Below are positions 51,961-64,000 of a stretch of DNA of 64,000 nucleotides, piece by piece. A program made the translations under genes and the position numbers. The notes beneath the pieces are model-generated. The model saw only the letters and a program-made list of their open reading frames with translations. It was not told where the DNA came from and searched no databases. This DNA comes from Tetracentron sinense (Eukaryota > Streptophyta > Magnoliopsida > Trochodendrales > Trochodendraceae), in NCBI GenBank assembly GCA_015143295.1, contig CM026560.1, positions 1,986,501 through 2,050,500 of the forward strand, in the 5' to 3' direction. Within the stretch, counting starts at the first letter, position 1, and each line of letters opens with the position of its first letter.

Positions 51961-52986
51961 GTAGCGCTTTCTATTGGCTAGCCGGATTCCTAAAAGAATA
52001 GTGGTTTCCCTTCTTTCAGGGAGGAGTCGGCAATAAAACAGGATTCCGTGTGATAAGTTTTTGATATTCATCAAATACTAAAAATACCCAAGGAAGGGCT
52101 TCTATTTACTTACAGCCCAACATTCCTCATTAGCTAGAAACATGTGAAGTGTATGGCTAACCCCATAACGAAAGTTTCATAACGGGACTGGAGCAGGCTA
52201 CCATGAGACAAAAAGATGAAGTCAGATTTGAACGAGAAGATTTGAGAAAGTCGATGTTTTTCGCTTCCGTTTCTAGGTTAGGGACAGCTCCGAGGAAAGG
52301 AACTAGCTGAATCGATGGGCAACCACTCGAACAGCTAGCACCGCCAAGGATACCTTACTCGAATAGGGCTCAAAGCCTCCTCCGAAGCTCTTCTCGTAGC
52401 AGGGTCAAGCCCTTTTGTCGGGTTAGTCTAGTATGCTTCGGGGTTAACCATAGGATTTTGGGCTCCGAGAGACAGAAGGAATATTCAGCTGATTCCTTTC
52501 CAATGAGAACTAGACACGCGTCCCATATCCCCATGTGCATATAACTCACTTTCGACTAGGTCCTGACACGAGGTTAGAATTCTAGCTCTTCCAGAGTGGT
52601 ATCTCACTGATGGCTCGGGCCCCCCGGAAGGGTTGCGCATGTTAAGCCATCTAGTGAGTGCCTATGATTGACCCAAGCGGCCCAATCTTCCGCATTTATC
52701 GGTGAAGAACATGCGGTCCCTAGCAAAGGTTATGAAATCGCTTTCCAGGGATTTCGGAAAAAGATTTTCAAAAATTCCTGAGGTCGCTAACTGACTGGTC
52801 GTAGGTTCAAATCCTACTAGTTCATTCCAAAATTTTAAAAAAAAATGGATTCGATACAATTCGGCTCACACTCCCCCTTACAACATAGGGGTTTCCTGGC
52901 CTTCCGATAGTTAATACCAAATTACTGATGCCTAGAATGACAAACCGAAATGATATAATTCAGAAAAGAATCATTAAAAATCTGAA
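51961..52986. other. Organelle-like insertion, probably mitochondrial (NUMT)
   Basis: A 1026-bp block has much higher GC and a quite different texture from its surroundings. Copies I and III are continuous here: left host aaaatagtta, right host attttataac. In copy I 17 bp between them (acgtacacgtggatccc) are replaced by the block, and there is no target duplication, as in end-joining capture. It contains a T-arm-like gtaggttcaaatcctac at 52801-52817. The phrases resemble plant mitochondrial intergenic DNA, but I could not confirm the source. A plastid or other origin is possible. Confidence 0.6.
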
Positions 52987-53639
52987 ATTTTATAACAAAA
53001 TGGCCGGTCTTCATTGGTCTACGTCCAGATTTTAAACACTCACCTACTTTAATTAAGATTTATTCACCCATATGGTTAAACAATCCAACCATGGTTTTTC
53101 AAAAAGAAAAAAACCAAAATCTTAGTTTTACTTTTACTAAGCATAACCAGGGGATTAAAGGGGTGTTAAAAGGGACATGAGGGCAAAGGGTAAGATATGA
53201 AACGGACCCATGGGTCCAATAAGCACTGCTCTTAAAAGATACGTTAATTTTTTTATTTTTAAAAACCAAGTTTAGACGCTTGAAGGGCTTAAAGTCATAA
53301 GGGGGCATATTTGGTATTTAAAATGATGTATCCTTATTTTAAACGGTTCGGATATGGTCTATCCGTATCCTCTCCGTTAATAAACAGATTTCTTAGTGGA
53401 TATTTGAATTTTTTCCAACTGGATACCGAAATATCACTTAAATGGATTCGGATACGGATAGTTGACAGCCCAGCCCATTGGATCAACCCAACCCACCCTT
53501 AACTCGCCAGACCAATGTGCAGCCCTATTTACCCGAGGGTATTCAGAAAAGTACCTTTATGAGGTTATTTTTGGCATTTTACTTCAAAAATAATAGACTG
53601 CTGTGTACGCCATGTTTAATAAACTGCTCCGTAATTTAG

Positions 53640-56420
53640 TATAATAAACATGGCGTAAGCAACAATTTTCATTTTCTTTTGATTCTATAAAGCTTGTCAG
53701 CAAAAGAAAATGAAACCCTAGCTATGACCATCTTTCTAAGACGCGTTTTCTTTGCAAGAGACTTTCTTCGAAGCTCACGCCACTCTCGCAACCTCTCATA
53801 CATCTTCTCTCCAAAAATTTACAAGTCTATATCAGAAACTCCATTGTCTGGAACTCATGGAGCTTCTAATTAACCGGGTTTGATTTTCTGAGAGAAAGTC
53901 GTAGAGGATTTGCTAAAGGAAGGAAATCAAGTAAGTGGTTCTTCTTTCTGTTTCTCTCTCTAATTTGATTTGCTCCAGGGTTTATCATTCTAAGCATCTG
54001 CTTAGAAGCATATATTTTGCAACTTTTATCATATCACTTAGTTCTTTGAATGGATTGAAATGCGTTTGTGCAACATTTTAATGGATGCATCGCTTTAAGT
54101 CTAATGGGCTGCACATCTATTTCTTTTGAGTCTATCTCATTTACTTCACTCTCCCTCTACTATGTATTATTATTTTTGTTGTTGTAATCCTGTTGATAAT
54201 TTTTTATTATCATATGAGCAACAAATATAACTGGACAAGGAAATGGATAATGTGATCTGATGTAAATCATTTTCAAGTTATATTTTTCTTCCTTTTATAC
54301 TACTCATCAATATTGTTTCTTGAGTTTTATTTGGAATTTGTTTTCAGAGGTTAGGAGCAGTTTGATTTGTTTCATGCAATTAGTTTATGTATGAGTGTAT
54401 AAATGTGATCAGTGATATCATACACATACTAATACGAATATATGTATAGAAATCTATGGAATATGAATGTACCCACAACTCTTCATACTCTAAATCTTAG
54501 TATACACAGGTCCAACCACTAGATGAACGCACATCATCCAACTTCTTTCATTTATTTTTATCGAATCGTCACACAGGTGATAGTGTTCATTAAGAATTAC
54601 TTAGGTTTGTCACAAATGCGTCTTCATACTATTATATGTCAGTATATTGTAGACAGTGACAGTATTTGGGTAGGGTCTCATGGATTTTTGGACCTTGATT
54701 CCATCATTGTATGTTTTAATTACAGCCTTCATTTGTGGGGTGTAGAAGGAAAAATATGATATTGGAGGGAAGAGTACGTTGAGTAGATCGCTATGAGTAA
54801 TTCTGAAATTCAAGATTGAGAACATGCATCGTTCTTATGGGATCAGATAATTAAGTTATGTTTGGCAAAATCTGCTGACCAATGACCTCATCAATCCCAT
54901 CTTAGACATTGGTAACCCATTTAAGCTCATCCTAAAGGTCATTTAAAAAATAACCACCGAATCTTTATTAATTTGATGTTGTGAGCATCCATTTCACTGA
55001 TTTTGATTGATTATTTAATATGTCAACACTCTTATGATTACCATCTCAAACAAACCTGCACGTTCCTTGCACGTGTGTTGCAGGTGCAAGGCCCACTAGT
55101 ATTATAAAAAAAAGGCATACAACTGCATATAGTTAGCAAAAATTTTACCAAATTCTTTCTAGCCCTCGTCGTCAGAAAAGAAAAGACATTAGGCAATGAG
55201 AAAAACCATGATTCATTTGATTTTAACGGGCAAAAAAGTGAGAATATGAAGAATTACCGTCTCTATAGCAAAAAAGAAATGGGAGAGAGAAAGAGCTATC
55301 AATGAGCTGAATTCGGGCCACAAAAACCTCTTATATTAATCCTCTTTGAGATTAATAATAACATTGAGAAATAATATATGTTCATTACATCGTTTGTTTT
55401 AATTCATGTCTTATTTATATTGTTTGATGAATTGTAATTTGTAATACATTACTTAATGTTGTTTGTAATAATTTTATTTTTCATATTTAATTGGTTGTCT
55501 TTTTAATCTTATAGTATTATTCACATAAAATTTAAACTATACTAATTTTAAAAATAAAAAATTCAAGTATCCTCCTGTTTCGCCGAATCTTATTTTTTGG
55601 GGTTCGCCATGTCTGATGCCCCCAGCATGGACCATGTCTGTGCAACATAGCAAAGAAATTTTATACACTCATACATAAACTAATTGCATGGAACAAATCA
55701 AACTGCTCCTAACCTCTGAAAACAAATTCCGAATAAAACTTAAGAAACAATATTAATTAGTATAAAATGAAGAAAAAATATAACTTCAAAATGATTTACA
55801 TCAGATCACGTTATCCATTTCTTTGTCCAGTTATATCTGTTGCTCATATGACAATCAAAAATTATCAACAGGAATACAACAACACTAACAAAAATAATAA
55901 TACATAGCAGAGGGAGAGTGAAGCAAATGAGATAGACTCAAAAAAGTAGATGTGCAGCCCATTAGACTTAAAGCAATGCATCCATTAAAATGCTGCACAA
56001 ATGCATTTCAATCCATTCAAAGAACCAAGTGATATGATAAGAGATGCAAAATATATGTTTCTAAGCAGATGCTTAGAATGATAAACCCTGGAGCAAATCA
56101 AATTGGAAAAACGAATAGAAAGAAGAACCACTTACTTGACTTCCTTCCTTTAGCAAATCCTCTACAACTTTATCTCAGAAAATCAATCTCCAGTTGATTA
56201 GAAGTTCCATAAGCTCCAGACAATGGAGCTTCTGATACAGAGTTGTAAATTTTTGAAGAGAAGATGTATGAGAGGTTACGAGAGTGGCGTGAGCCTCAAA
56301 GAAGAAGGTCTCTTGCAGAGAAAGCGCGTCTTAGAGAGATTGTCATGGCTAGGTTTCATTTTCTTTTGCTGACGAGCTTCATAGAATAAAAAGAAGAAAA
56401 TGAAAATTGTTGTGTACGCC
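53640..56420. repeat. Large foldback with ~780-bp arms
   Basis: The left arm (about 53640-54412) is the reverse complement of the right arm (about 55640-56420): tctcatacatcttctctcca against gagaagatgtatgagaggtt, and aatggatgcatcgcttt against aaagcaatgcatccatt. A ~1.2-kb centre (54413-55639) contains sequence found inverted at 24620-25170 and direct at 49250-50060. The short frames inside are not accepted as genes. Confidence 0.8.
54818..56400. repeat. Dispersed repeat, direct copy 2
   Basis: Direct counterpart of 49250-50830, overlapping the right arm of the foldback. The Helitron-like 3' end near 55065-55105 is kept with one hairpin mismatch (gcacgtgtgttgcaggtgc). Confidence 0.8.
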
Positions 56421-56610
56421 ATTTTGTTATGCTAGGGGTTCCTCCAAACCAGGCTTAGTCGACTTCATTGCTGCGTACGCCATGTTTCTTCTTCGTTCCC
56501 TGCAGCGTTTAAGAATCCGATCATCGGAAAATCCCAGAAGCCAATATTCAATTTTTTGAAAATAAATAACAAAAAAAAGGGTACAAATTAAAAGAAACAA
56601 TTCTCAGAGA

Positions 56611-59067
56611 TCTATTACTTAAAACTAATACAAAATGTGTTTCTCTCTTCTGGGCCTGCCACATCATCCACTTTCTATCTACTCTAACTTTTCGCATTCC
56701 GGAGTCCTACTACTTCACCGTTTTTCCCCCCACCCATCACCAAGGTTCATACCCCAACCATCACCACGTAGAGTAGTAAACTACCATCCTATGAGACATC
56801 TCGCATTGATTCCCAAACGACACCTCTTACTACATGACTCTCCCCACATATATATCCCCTGCCTGCCTCTCTCTTGCACGATAACTGCTCTCTCACATCT
56901 TCCACTACGAAACAGATTGTCTCACCTCTCTCTCTCTACACGTCTCGCCCTCATTGATAAAGAATTGCCCTGCTCCTTAATTATACCTACCTATTATGGG
57001 GGGTTTATAACTTTATATGGCAGACGTAAAGCTTACAATTACTCGTTGGATTTATTCTCTCATATCACTTAATAGTGCTCCAGAATTTGAAGAATTCTCT
57101 ACACATTTCCGGGTGAGTTATTTTTATAATTCTTAGCTGAAGCATTTTTTTCCTCGCGTGTTTTCATTCTCCCACGAACATGATATTCTCATATGAAGCA
57201 GTTTTTTTCCAGGCTTTATTTACCTTCTCTCCCACGAAAAAGGTGAATTGCTAACATCATTTCTTTAGAAATTTGACTTTTTGGATTTCAATAAAATGAT
57301 TGTTTTACAATTTCTATTTGATCCTGGTTTTGAAATTTTGATTTGGTCTACAAAAATTTGTTATGTAAAAACCCGCTTATCTCCTAGATAAAATGCATTG
57401 AAAGGGTTGTAAGTTGCATCAATCAAAAGAAGAAGAAAAAATGTCTCAAAAAATCGTTAATTCGTTTGGGTGAACTGTATGCTGATGATACATATTATTT
57501 CCCCGGTGTGTTCTTCTGTCTCACAAACATGATTGCTTCACAGTTTAGTTTGATTTGGTTCAGTAAATTGATATATAAAAACCCACTTATCTTCCTGATA
57601 AAATGCCTGTACAGGGTTGCATCAAATTAAAAGAGAACTTACAAGAGAAAAAATATTAGGAAATTTTATATTTTCCGGCAATAACACCTTCACCGGTGAT
57701 CGGAGCAAATCATGGACAGTCAATAATAAGTTGGAATCGCAAGCCGGTCCTAAACCTATATAAACCTTTCCTTTGGTTTGGCTGTTCATCGGTGATACAA
57801 CCTATACTTCGACAAGGTGCCGATTCATTCACCTGGGAAAGATAATGAACAGAAATTCATGATCCAGTAAAATAACCCAACCCTATTTCCAGATCCACAA
57901 TCCATTTGGGTTCACCCATTCTTGACCGAGTCAAAGAAAACTCTTAGTACCGGTTTACATACAACCAAAGGATGGGCGTCATGCATCGCCACTACCACCC
58001 CTCTCTCTCTCTCTCTCTCTCTCTCTTTATATATATATATATGTTACCCTCTCACTCTCTAATCACACCGTCTCACATAGACAACTTGCAACCACCTCAT
58101 TCTTAATCGTCTCTCCCCATTTTCACCGCCTCTCTCTTTCCATGATCTCTCATCTCACCGCCCCATTTCACCATAGATTAATTATTTTATAAATATTCCT
58201 TTTTTGTCTTTGTTCATTACTGGTTAATGGATCCGGATCCGATGAATCAACCCCAACACATTCCAGATCCATAATCTATTTTCTCAATAAATAGTGGATT
58301 CTATCAAATTTGGCACAGGTGGGCTCCATCAAGCCTGTCCTCTAATAGGTGGTGCTGTGGTGGGGAAGAGTTCACTTACAAACATGAAATGGGCTGGTTA
58401 TTTACGAATAATTGTATTCAGTAAATTCATCTATCTTTACATTGTGATCTACCTACATTCCATTTCACTGTGAACCCATAGATGGGCTACCCAATTTCAT
58501 GCTCGTGTCATTCCAATGTCAGTAATTATTCTATTTTATTTAGACTGATATATTAATTCTGAATTAGATTTTTGGCTAATTTAAATTAATTGTGAAATCT
58601 ATATGTTCATTTTTGCAGTGAACCGGAATCTAATAGAAGGAAAGATGATAAATCCTCTATCAATTAGGTACTCTACCAAATTAATTTTTACATATTATCT
58701 AAACTAATTATCTGTCATAAAAATAGTATTATTTATTACAAGCTGATCCGTATAGTCGAGTTTAATAACAAAAAGGCCAACACCCCACATAATACCAAGG
58801 TTTCTTCGTCTTCCATCATACAGTGATTGTATTGTGACTACGCTCTAAATTTTCATCACCATATGATGAGACTACAAATATATTATCATACTTATTGGTT
58901 ATCCCAATTTCACGTGTATGTATACATATGTTATAGACATCACTTAAATAATTTGGTTTTCATTTCGAAAAAAAAAACGTTCAAGTTTCCTGATAACTTA
59001 TACGTTATCTATTATTTTCTTTTCTTTATTTATCTCACACCAGTGCATCGCATGGGATCTTTGCTAG
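56611..59067 (+). mobile_element. Non-autonomous Helitron, 2457 bp
   Basis: It starts TCTATTACTTAAAACTAATA and ends CTAG, with the hairpin-forming cagtgcatcgcatggg about 10 bases before. It lies exactly between A and T: left host cagaga, right host tatagaacg; the uninterrupted copy I reads cagagatatataacg at about 29975. No target duplication is present, as expected for Helitrons. No Rep/helicase is encoded. The interior is pyrimidine-rich with a (CT)n-(TA)n microsatellite at about 58001-58042. The 145-codon frame at 56635 has no recognisable content. Confidence 0.88.
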
Positions 59068-62000
59068 TATAGAACGAAATCAAAATAAAAGAAGAATCAA
59101 TCCCTAACAGTTCTAATACGAGGATCAGAGAGAGAGGATCTCCGGCTTACCGAAGCGGCGGTAGCGAACGGCCGGCGCTGCTGCTTCAAATATCGTCGGG
59201 ACAGCAAATGGGTGCCAAAACGCCTCTCGAAGATTATATAAGGATTTAGGGTTTCATTTGTTTCCTTCTTGGCCCATGTTATTGTTGTGTCCTTCTCAGC
59301 GCATGTTAGTGGGGAGCAAACTAGGGTTACTCAAAGGAAACGTTTGGGTACGGGGTTACTTCTAGCAAATCAGGCCATATCCCCGGTACGGGTTATTTCA
59401 AATAGGACACACTAACTCTTAGAATTAAAAAAAAAACCGAGCATGTTGTGTGTGTGTGTGAGTGAGTTTGCATGTGCTGTGTGTGTGTGAGTGTTTGGGT
59501 GGTGTGAGTCTTTCTTTGTATTTGCCTTCAGTCATTGCCTTGTGGTATGATTGAGTTTACCAAAAAAAAAAACTCTTAGAATTAAAACATCTAACCTTGG
59601 TTTTAAAAGAAAAAAAAAATTAATGTGTCCTATTTGAAATCTTTTTAACTATGGTTAAGATTTATTAACCCTTAGGGTTAAAGTATCTAACCTTGATTTT
59701 CAAAAAAAATTAACGTCTCTTTTTAACTCCCTTTAAAAGTGGTTAAGAGTCACACCCTTAGAGTTAAAACATCTAACTTTGGTTTTAGACAAAAAATAAT
59801 TAAAAAACAATTTTCGTGTCTTTTAATCCCTTTTAAGCATGATGAAGATTCACTACCCTTAGGATTAACCATCTAACCTTGGTTCAAAAAATTTAAAAAT
59901 TTAAGGTGTCTCCTTTTACCTCCCTTTAATTGTAGTTAAGATCAACTAAACCTTAGGGTTAAAACATATAACCTTAGTCTTTGGTATTAAAAAAAATAAA
60001 ATAACATTTCCTCTTCCATAAGGGTTAGTGAACCCTAACCATAGTTAAAGTGAGTTAAAAGATGGAAAATAGTTAACATACCTGTGGATCCCATTTTATA
60101 ACAAAATGGCCTATCTTCATTGATCCACGCCCAAATTTTAAATACTCACCAACTGTGATTAAGATTCACTCACCACTATGGTTAAGCAATCCAAACATGG
60201 TTTTTCAAAAAGAAGAAAACCAAAATCTTAGTTTTACTTTAATTGAGCTTAACTAGGGGGTTAAAGGGGTGTTAAAAGGGACATGAGGACAAAGGGTAAG
60301 ATATGAAATGGACCCATGGGTCCACTAATCACTGCTCTTAAAAGATAGGTTAAATTTTTTATTTTTAAAAACCAAGGTTAGACGCTTGAAGGGCTTAAAG
60401 TTATAAGGGGGCATATTTGGTATTTAAAAACCTATGAAACCCAAGCAGGTCAGTGGACACGTGGTGGCCTTAGAGAGGGTTGTAGACACGTAGCAGGTTT
60501 AGATGGTGTCTTATTAAACTCTTCTTCCTCTCTTAAAATCCTCTCTGTGTAACGTATACGTATTCATTACTACCTATGAAACCCAAGCAGGTCGGTGGAC
60601 ACGTGGCGGCTCTATAAAGGTTTGAGGACACGTGGCGGGTTTATAGGTGTCATCTTAAACTCTCCTTTTTGTCTTTTTCCCCTCTTAAAACCGTTACTCT
60701 AATAACTTATAAAACGTTTCCTTTCTTTCCTTTTATTCCCCCCTCTTCATATGTTTCTCCACTTAATTGTAACCCCACGTTTGCAAAGCTAATGCCCACT
60801 ACCCCCACTTTTGGAAATCTATAACCTTCCCTCTTTCTTAAACCGTTACCTATTCAAGACAATTAAAAAGAAGTTATTAATCATTGTCGAGTTTCTGAGA
60901 TTTTGCACATTCCTTTCCTCTTCTATATATAGAGGCTTCAGCTCCTCACACCTTCCCAATCTTTCTTTCTTTGTTTTCTAATTAGCTGAGATTCTCCCTG
61001 TTTGTGGTGGGTTTTATCGGAAGTTTTTGTTGATAAACTAGACCCACATTTTCATTTCTCCCACTTAATCAGGTATTTGTGGGTTTTCCTTGATAGGTTG
61101 AGAAGATTTTAGGAGATTGGTTGAGAAGATTTAGGATAGGCACGCAACTCATCAGTGTTTTTGGTGGGGACGCAACAACGACCACAACAACATCCACCTC
61201 TCCTTCTCCCAATTCCATTATCCTACTCCTCTGCAAGATGTACACCTTTATTTTGCAAGCATGGCCAGAAAAAATCCATCGAACTCTCCTCTATTCGTCA
61301 TTCAAGATCACATTGTTTGTGGATTTGCATTACAGTAGAATGTCTGGACGGAGTTGGGTGCTCTTCAGGACATCAATTATAATAAGGTCATGTTGACTAT
61401 ACTCATCAGGAAATATCAGGTGATGTGATCCATTATTGGCATCTTTTGTTTTTGTGTTCGGTCTTTGTAAATAATTCTAAAATTAGTGGTTGTTGATTTG
61501 TGATAAAGAAAGGTTTCTAAATCTGAAATTAGTGGTTTTTTGTGTTCGGTTTGTGTAAATTTCCATATGGGGTTTGTGGTCTCACCTTGCTTTTAAAGGA
61601 GGACAAATAGATGTAATCCGAGTGTTATTAATTGTGATTGAATATGTAATTTTGGTTTGTGTTTTTTTGTTGACAAATGTAAAGCAGTTGCTGGCCACCA
61701 GATAATATATCATTGATAAATTGCATTATGAGGATATCCCACCACCTGTCTATTGACCCGACTTGATCAACCACCTGAGTACATTTCATTTTTGGTTTTG
61801 CCCATATGTAGCCATGACCAGCAGGTTAGCGGATTATTTTCTCAACCTTTGAATTAGGTAGATTTGGAGCAAATGCGCATTTGATCCCAAAAGTCCTGCT
61901 ATACAGAAGTGCTGAAAATCATATGCGTATGAGAAGAAAGTAACTCTAATAAGGGAAACTAAACACCAAATATGTTAGTGTTGAATAATTTCTCAGCAAG

Positions 62001-62770
62001 AAACATTCCTTCTGCATTTGACTCTCAAAAAATATGATTTCAATGTCTTCCATGTATCACTTGGCAGTTCTGCTGCTTCCTATCTTATTATTAACTATTT
62101 TACTTTTTGCAGAGAATAAGGTAGGGGTTTGCTGGAGGTGTATCTTAAATTGTACACATCCATCATATCTTACCATTTATTCTATAATACTTTAGTATTT
62201 AAATTTTATAGATATGTATTGATAGATGTATTTTCTTACCATTTTTAATTTTTCATACCATCAAAGATTATTTTAGTGGCATTCTTCCAAGTTAATAATT
62301 AATTTTTTTTATCAATAATAATTTAAAATTGATAGTCATTACATTTTTTTTCCTTTTAGCATTACTGTGCATCGCACAGGTTTCTTACTAGTTTGGTATT
62401 TAAAATGATGTATCCTTATTTTAAACCATGCAGATATGGTCTATCAGTATCCACTCCGTTTATAAACGGATTTCTTAGTGGAGATTTCATATTTGAATTT
62501 GTTCCAATTGGATACCGAAATGTCCGCTTAAATGGATTCAGATACGGATAGTTGACAGCCCAGCCCATTAGATCAACCCAACCCGCCCTTAACTCGCCAG
62601 ACCAATGTGCAGCCGCTGCAGCCTATTTATTGAGGGTATTCAGAAAAGTGCCTTTATGAGGTTACTTTTGGCATTTTACTTCAAACTTCAGAGAGAGCAG
62701 AGTGTATTTCGAAAATTATTTATAAATATCACGTGTTTCAGCAAACTTGCCAAATGGGGGTTATTCTTTT
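59068..62770. repeat. Dispersed ~2.5-kb repeat, copy III with insertion
   Basis: It continues the repeat begun at 56380-56610 after the Helitron and matches copy I through 60415, then again from 62392 (tttggtatttaaaatgatgt) to attatttataaatatcacg (about 62718). It holds a (GT)n-rich stretch at 59440-59492 and the taagattcac units. A ~2-kb insertion is at 60430-62391. Confidence 0.8.
60430..62391 (+). mobile_element. Helitron-like insertion with 14-bp flanking repeats
   Basis: Absent from copies I and II, which are continuous here. The 3' end has a perfect hairpin (ctgtgc-atc-gcacag, 62365-62379) and ends CTAG before T, as Helitrons do. But the 14-bp tttggtatttaaaa is found on both sides (60416-60429 and 62392-62405), and no TC start is seen, so it is not canonical. 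The first ~145 bp (acctatgaaacccaagcagg) are repeated from 60573. A TATA-like ctatatatag (about 60922-60931) and a pyrimidine-rich leader resemble a promoter. No protein was recognised. Confidence 0.6.
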
Positions 62771-64000
62771 TCGAAAATCTATATTATATCTAATAATAAT
62801 TGGATCCTACATGACACCTTATTGAACTCCCATTATTTGATCCCAAACATTCTGTGAGTGCTGACATGTCATCTTTGAAAAGGTACTCTCCAACTTAAAA
62901 AGTCATGCATTTTCCTTCTTTTTTTTTTTTTTCCTTTGAGGGCCCTACGGGGGCTGATGAAAGGTCAGTAGTTAGTGTTAGTACGGCTACTTACCAGTCT
63001 CGGCTGATATTTCTCAACTTATGCACGTCCAGCGACAGGAACCCCGAGCGACTGGATCCCCGATCAACAGAGTGGTCATTTGACACACTCACCAATGGGA
63101 CAAGCCTTAGCTTCCCACGTCTTTTCCTCTTGAAGAGACGTGTTTCGGCCCAAACATTGCAACCCTTTGTCCATTGTATTTGTTCAAATTGTTGCAACCT
63201 TAGACTCTCTTAAATTTACCGCTTACTCTCTCCTTTCTCCTCTATCACTAATGCCTCTCACGCCTCTCTCCCCTCCCAGGCTCCCACAGTCCCACACTCA
63301 CTCTCTCTCTATCTCCTCCCACTCAAGACTTTGGAGAGAGTTTCTATTTATTTGAATTGATGATGCTGTACTAACAATCTTACATGCCTTTGACTATGTT
63401 CTGTAGATGCTCCCAAGGTCCCTCATGTTCATCATCATTGTGATTTCTTAAAAGATCATGTAATTTTCAAGGAGGTAATATACTAATGTAAACTAAAAGC
63501 CCCGTTCTATCTTTTTCCTTCGTTTTAGGTTTTTGTGGAATGGGGTCTGGCCGTATGGGGATTGAGAATTATTTAATTGATGATGGAAAATCTATTCATC
63601 TCCTTCAATACTGAAAGATTTCTTTTAAAGTTAATCTCTTTCACTCTTTTTGTGTGGATCAAACGTAGAGTTGTAATTTTGGGACAAAGTCTCTATTTAC
63701 TCTAATTCATTTCTATTATAGTATTTGTAAGTTATTGCTAGCATCACTTTCTTTGAAGACTCACTCCCCTTTTGATTGGAGAGAGTGTTAGTGGAAAACA
63801 TGTGTCATTCTTTCAATGGAAGATAATAACACATGTCTTCTCCATAAAGAAAGTGATGCTAACATTGCTCAGTTAGTTAATGAGACTGTGCTAAATGATT
63901 CATGTTTTGGGTTTGCATTTACTATTGCAGTTGACTTTGGCATTTCAGGCTCGCAAGATAGACATAAAGAATTAATGTCTACTTCTGTAATTAAATCTGA
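62771..64000. other. Possible promoter/leader DNA, no supportable ORF
   Basis: After the end of repeat copy III the sequence changes to moderately GC-rich DNA (62935-63140), then a pyrimidine-rich ctctctcc stretch (63190-63340) like a plant 5' leader, then AT-rich DNA with ttcaatggaagataataaca-type phrases. Short frames at 62905-63213 and 63140-63355 have no recognisable motif. A gene may start here and continue beyond the window, but I cannot define it. Confidence 0.3.

Larger units (their letters stand above)
50640..53590. repeat. Dispersed ~2.5-kb repeat, copy II with insertions
   Basis: It matches copy I (30470-32140) and copy III. It includes the exon-like stretch at 50687-50830 (reading MYKRLREWRELRRRRRSLAE, repeated at 24458 and 56261) and the ~100-bp taagattcac units (51190-51950). 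It is interrupted by a SINE (51259-51425) and by organelle-like DNA (51961-52986). The exon-like stretch recurs too often to be called a gene here. Confidence 0.8.

Noticed and set aside
52662-52859. 65-codon frame with VGFEPTTSQL
   Set aside because: That phrase is a well-known artefact of translating the complement of a tRNA T-arm region. It supports a tRNA-like fragment, not a protein.
56635-57072. 145-codon frame inside the Helitron
   Set aside because: No Rep, helicase or other domain; rich in Leu, Ser, His and Pro as expected from pyrimidine-rich DNA.

Overview
This is nuclear DNA of a flowering plant, probably a eudicot. The evidence is one plant-type calmodulin-like gene, a Tat-clade Ty3/Gypsy retrotransposon, an L1-type LINE, tRNA-derived SINEs, hAT-type MITEs and a Helitron. 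I cannot name the species. About nine tenths of the window is mobile or repeated DNA. The only gene that looks intact is the calmodulin-like gene at 22274-22699 (minus strand).

1-21.76 kb: a large Tat/Ogre-like Ty3/Gypsy element. Two long, nearly identical direct repeats (1-5990 and about 16133-21759) bracket an internal region with a broken gag start (8261-8830), gag-protease-G-patch (8831-11158), reverse transcriptase with two RNase H domains (to 13963) and integrase (13896-14867). The protease and RT reading frames are separated by a candidate phase-0 intron (11150-11446). Each direct repeat holds, in order, a ~38-bp minisatellite, a 3'UTR tail ending in a purine-rich tract, a TGTAAGCACC LTR start, LTR-borne tandem repeats, and ~170-bp repeats. 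In the left copy a 2531-bp LTR-like unit with a 5-bp target duplication (acgac) is nested inside the ~170-bp repeats. In the right copy the first 596 bp are missing. The left copy begins with 3'UTR sequence, which suggests a head-to-tail array of elements sharing an LTR.

21.8-34.8 kb: the calmodulin-like gene, then AT-rich DNA with a glycosyltransferase pseudogene fragment (26253-26710, minus), a foldback repeat (about 28818-31250), a SINE, a possible captured first exon, and the first of three copies of a ~2.5-3 kb dispersed repeat. A candidate first coding exon of an unrecognised gene lies at 32291-32361.

34.8-44.3 kb: a tandem segmental duplication (34844-37828 and 37837-44289). Each copy gives the pre-insertion site for elements in the other. 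Copy B gained an L1-type LINE (39081-42791, minus) and a 238-bp hAT-type MITE with an exact 8-bp duplication. Copy A gained a ~495-bp element.

44.3-49 kb: tandem and foldback elements, a SINE, and two tail-to-tail broken copies of an ankyrin-repeat gene that meet near 47281.

49-64 kb: dispersed repeat copies in both orientations, a ~1.03-kb insertion that looks like organellar (probably mitochondrial) DNA, a 2457-bp Helitron with canonical ends and a matching empty site, and a second insertion with a Helitron-like 3' end. The last 1.2 kb looks like promoter or leader DNA of a gene outside the window, without a supportable ORF. Several insertions could be delimited exactly because related uninterrupted copies are present in the same window.
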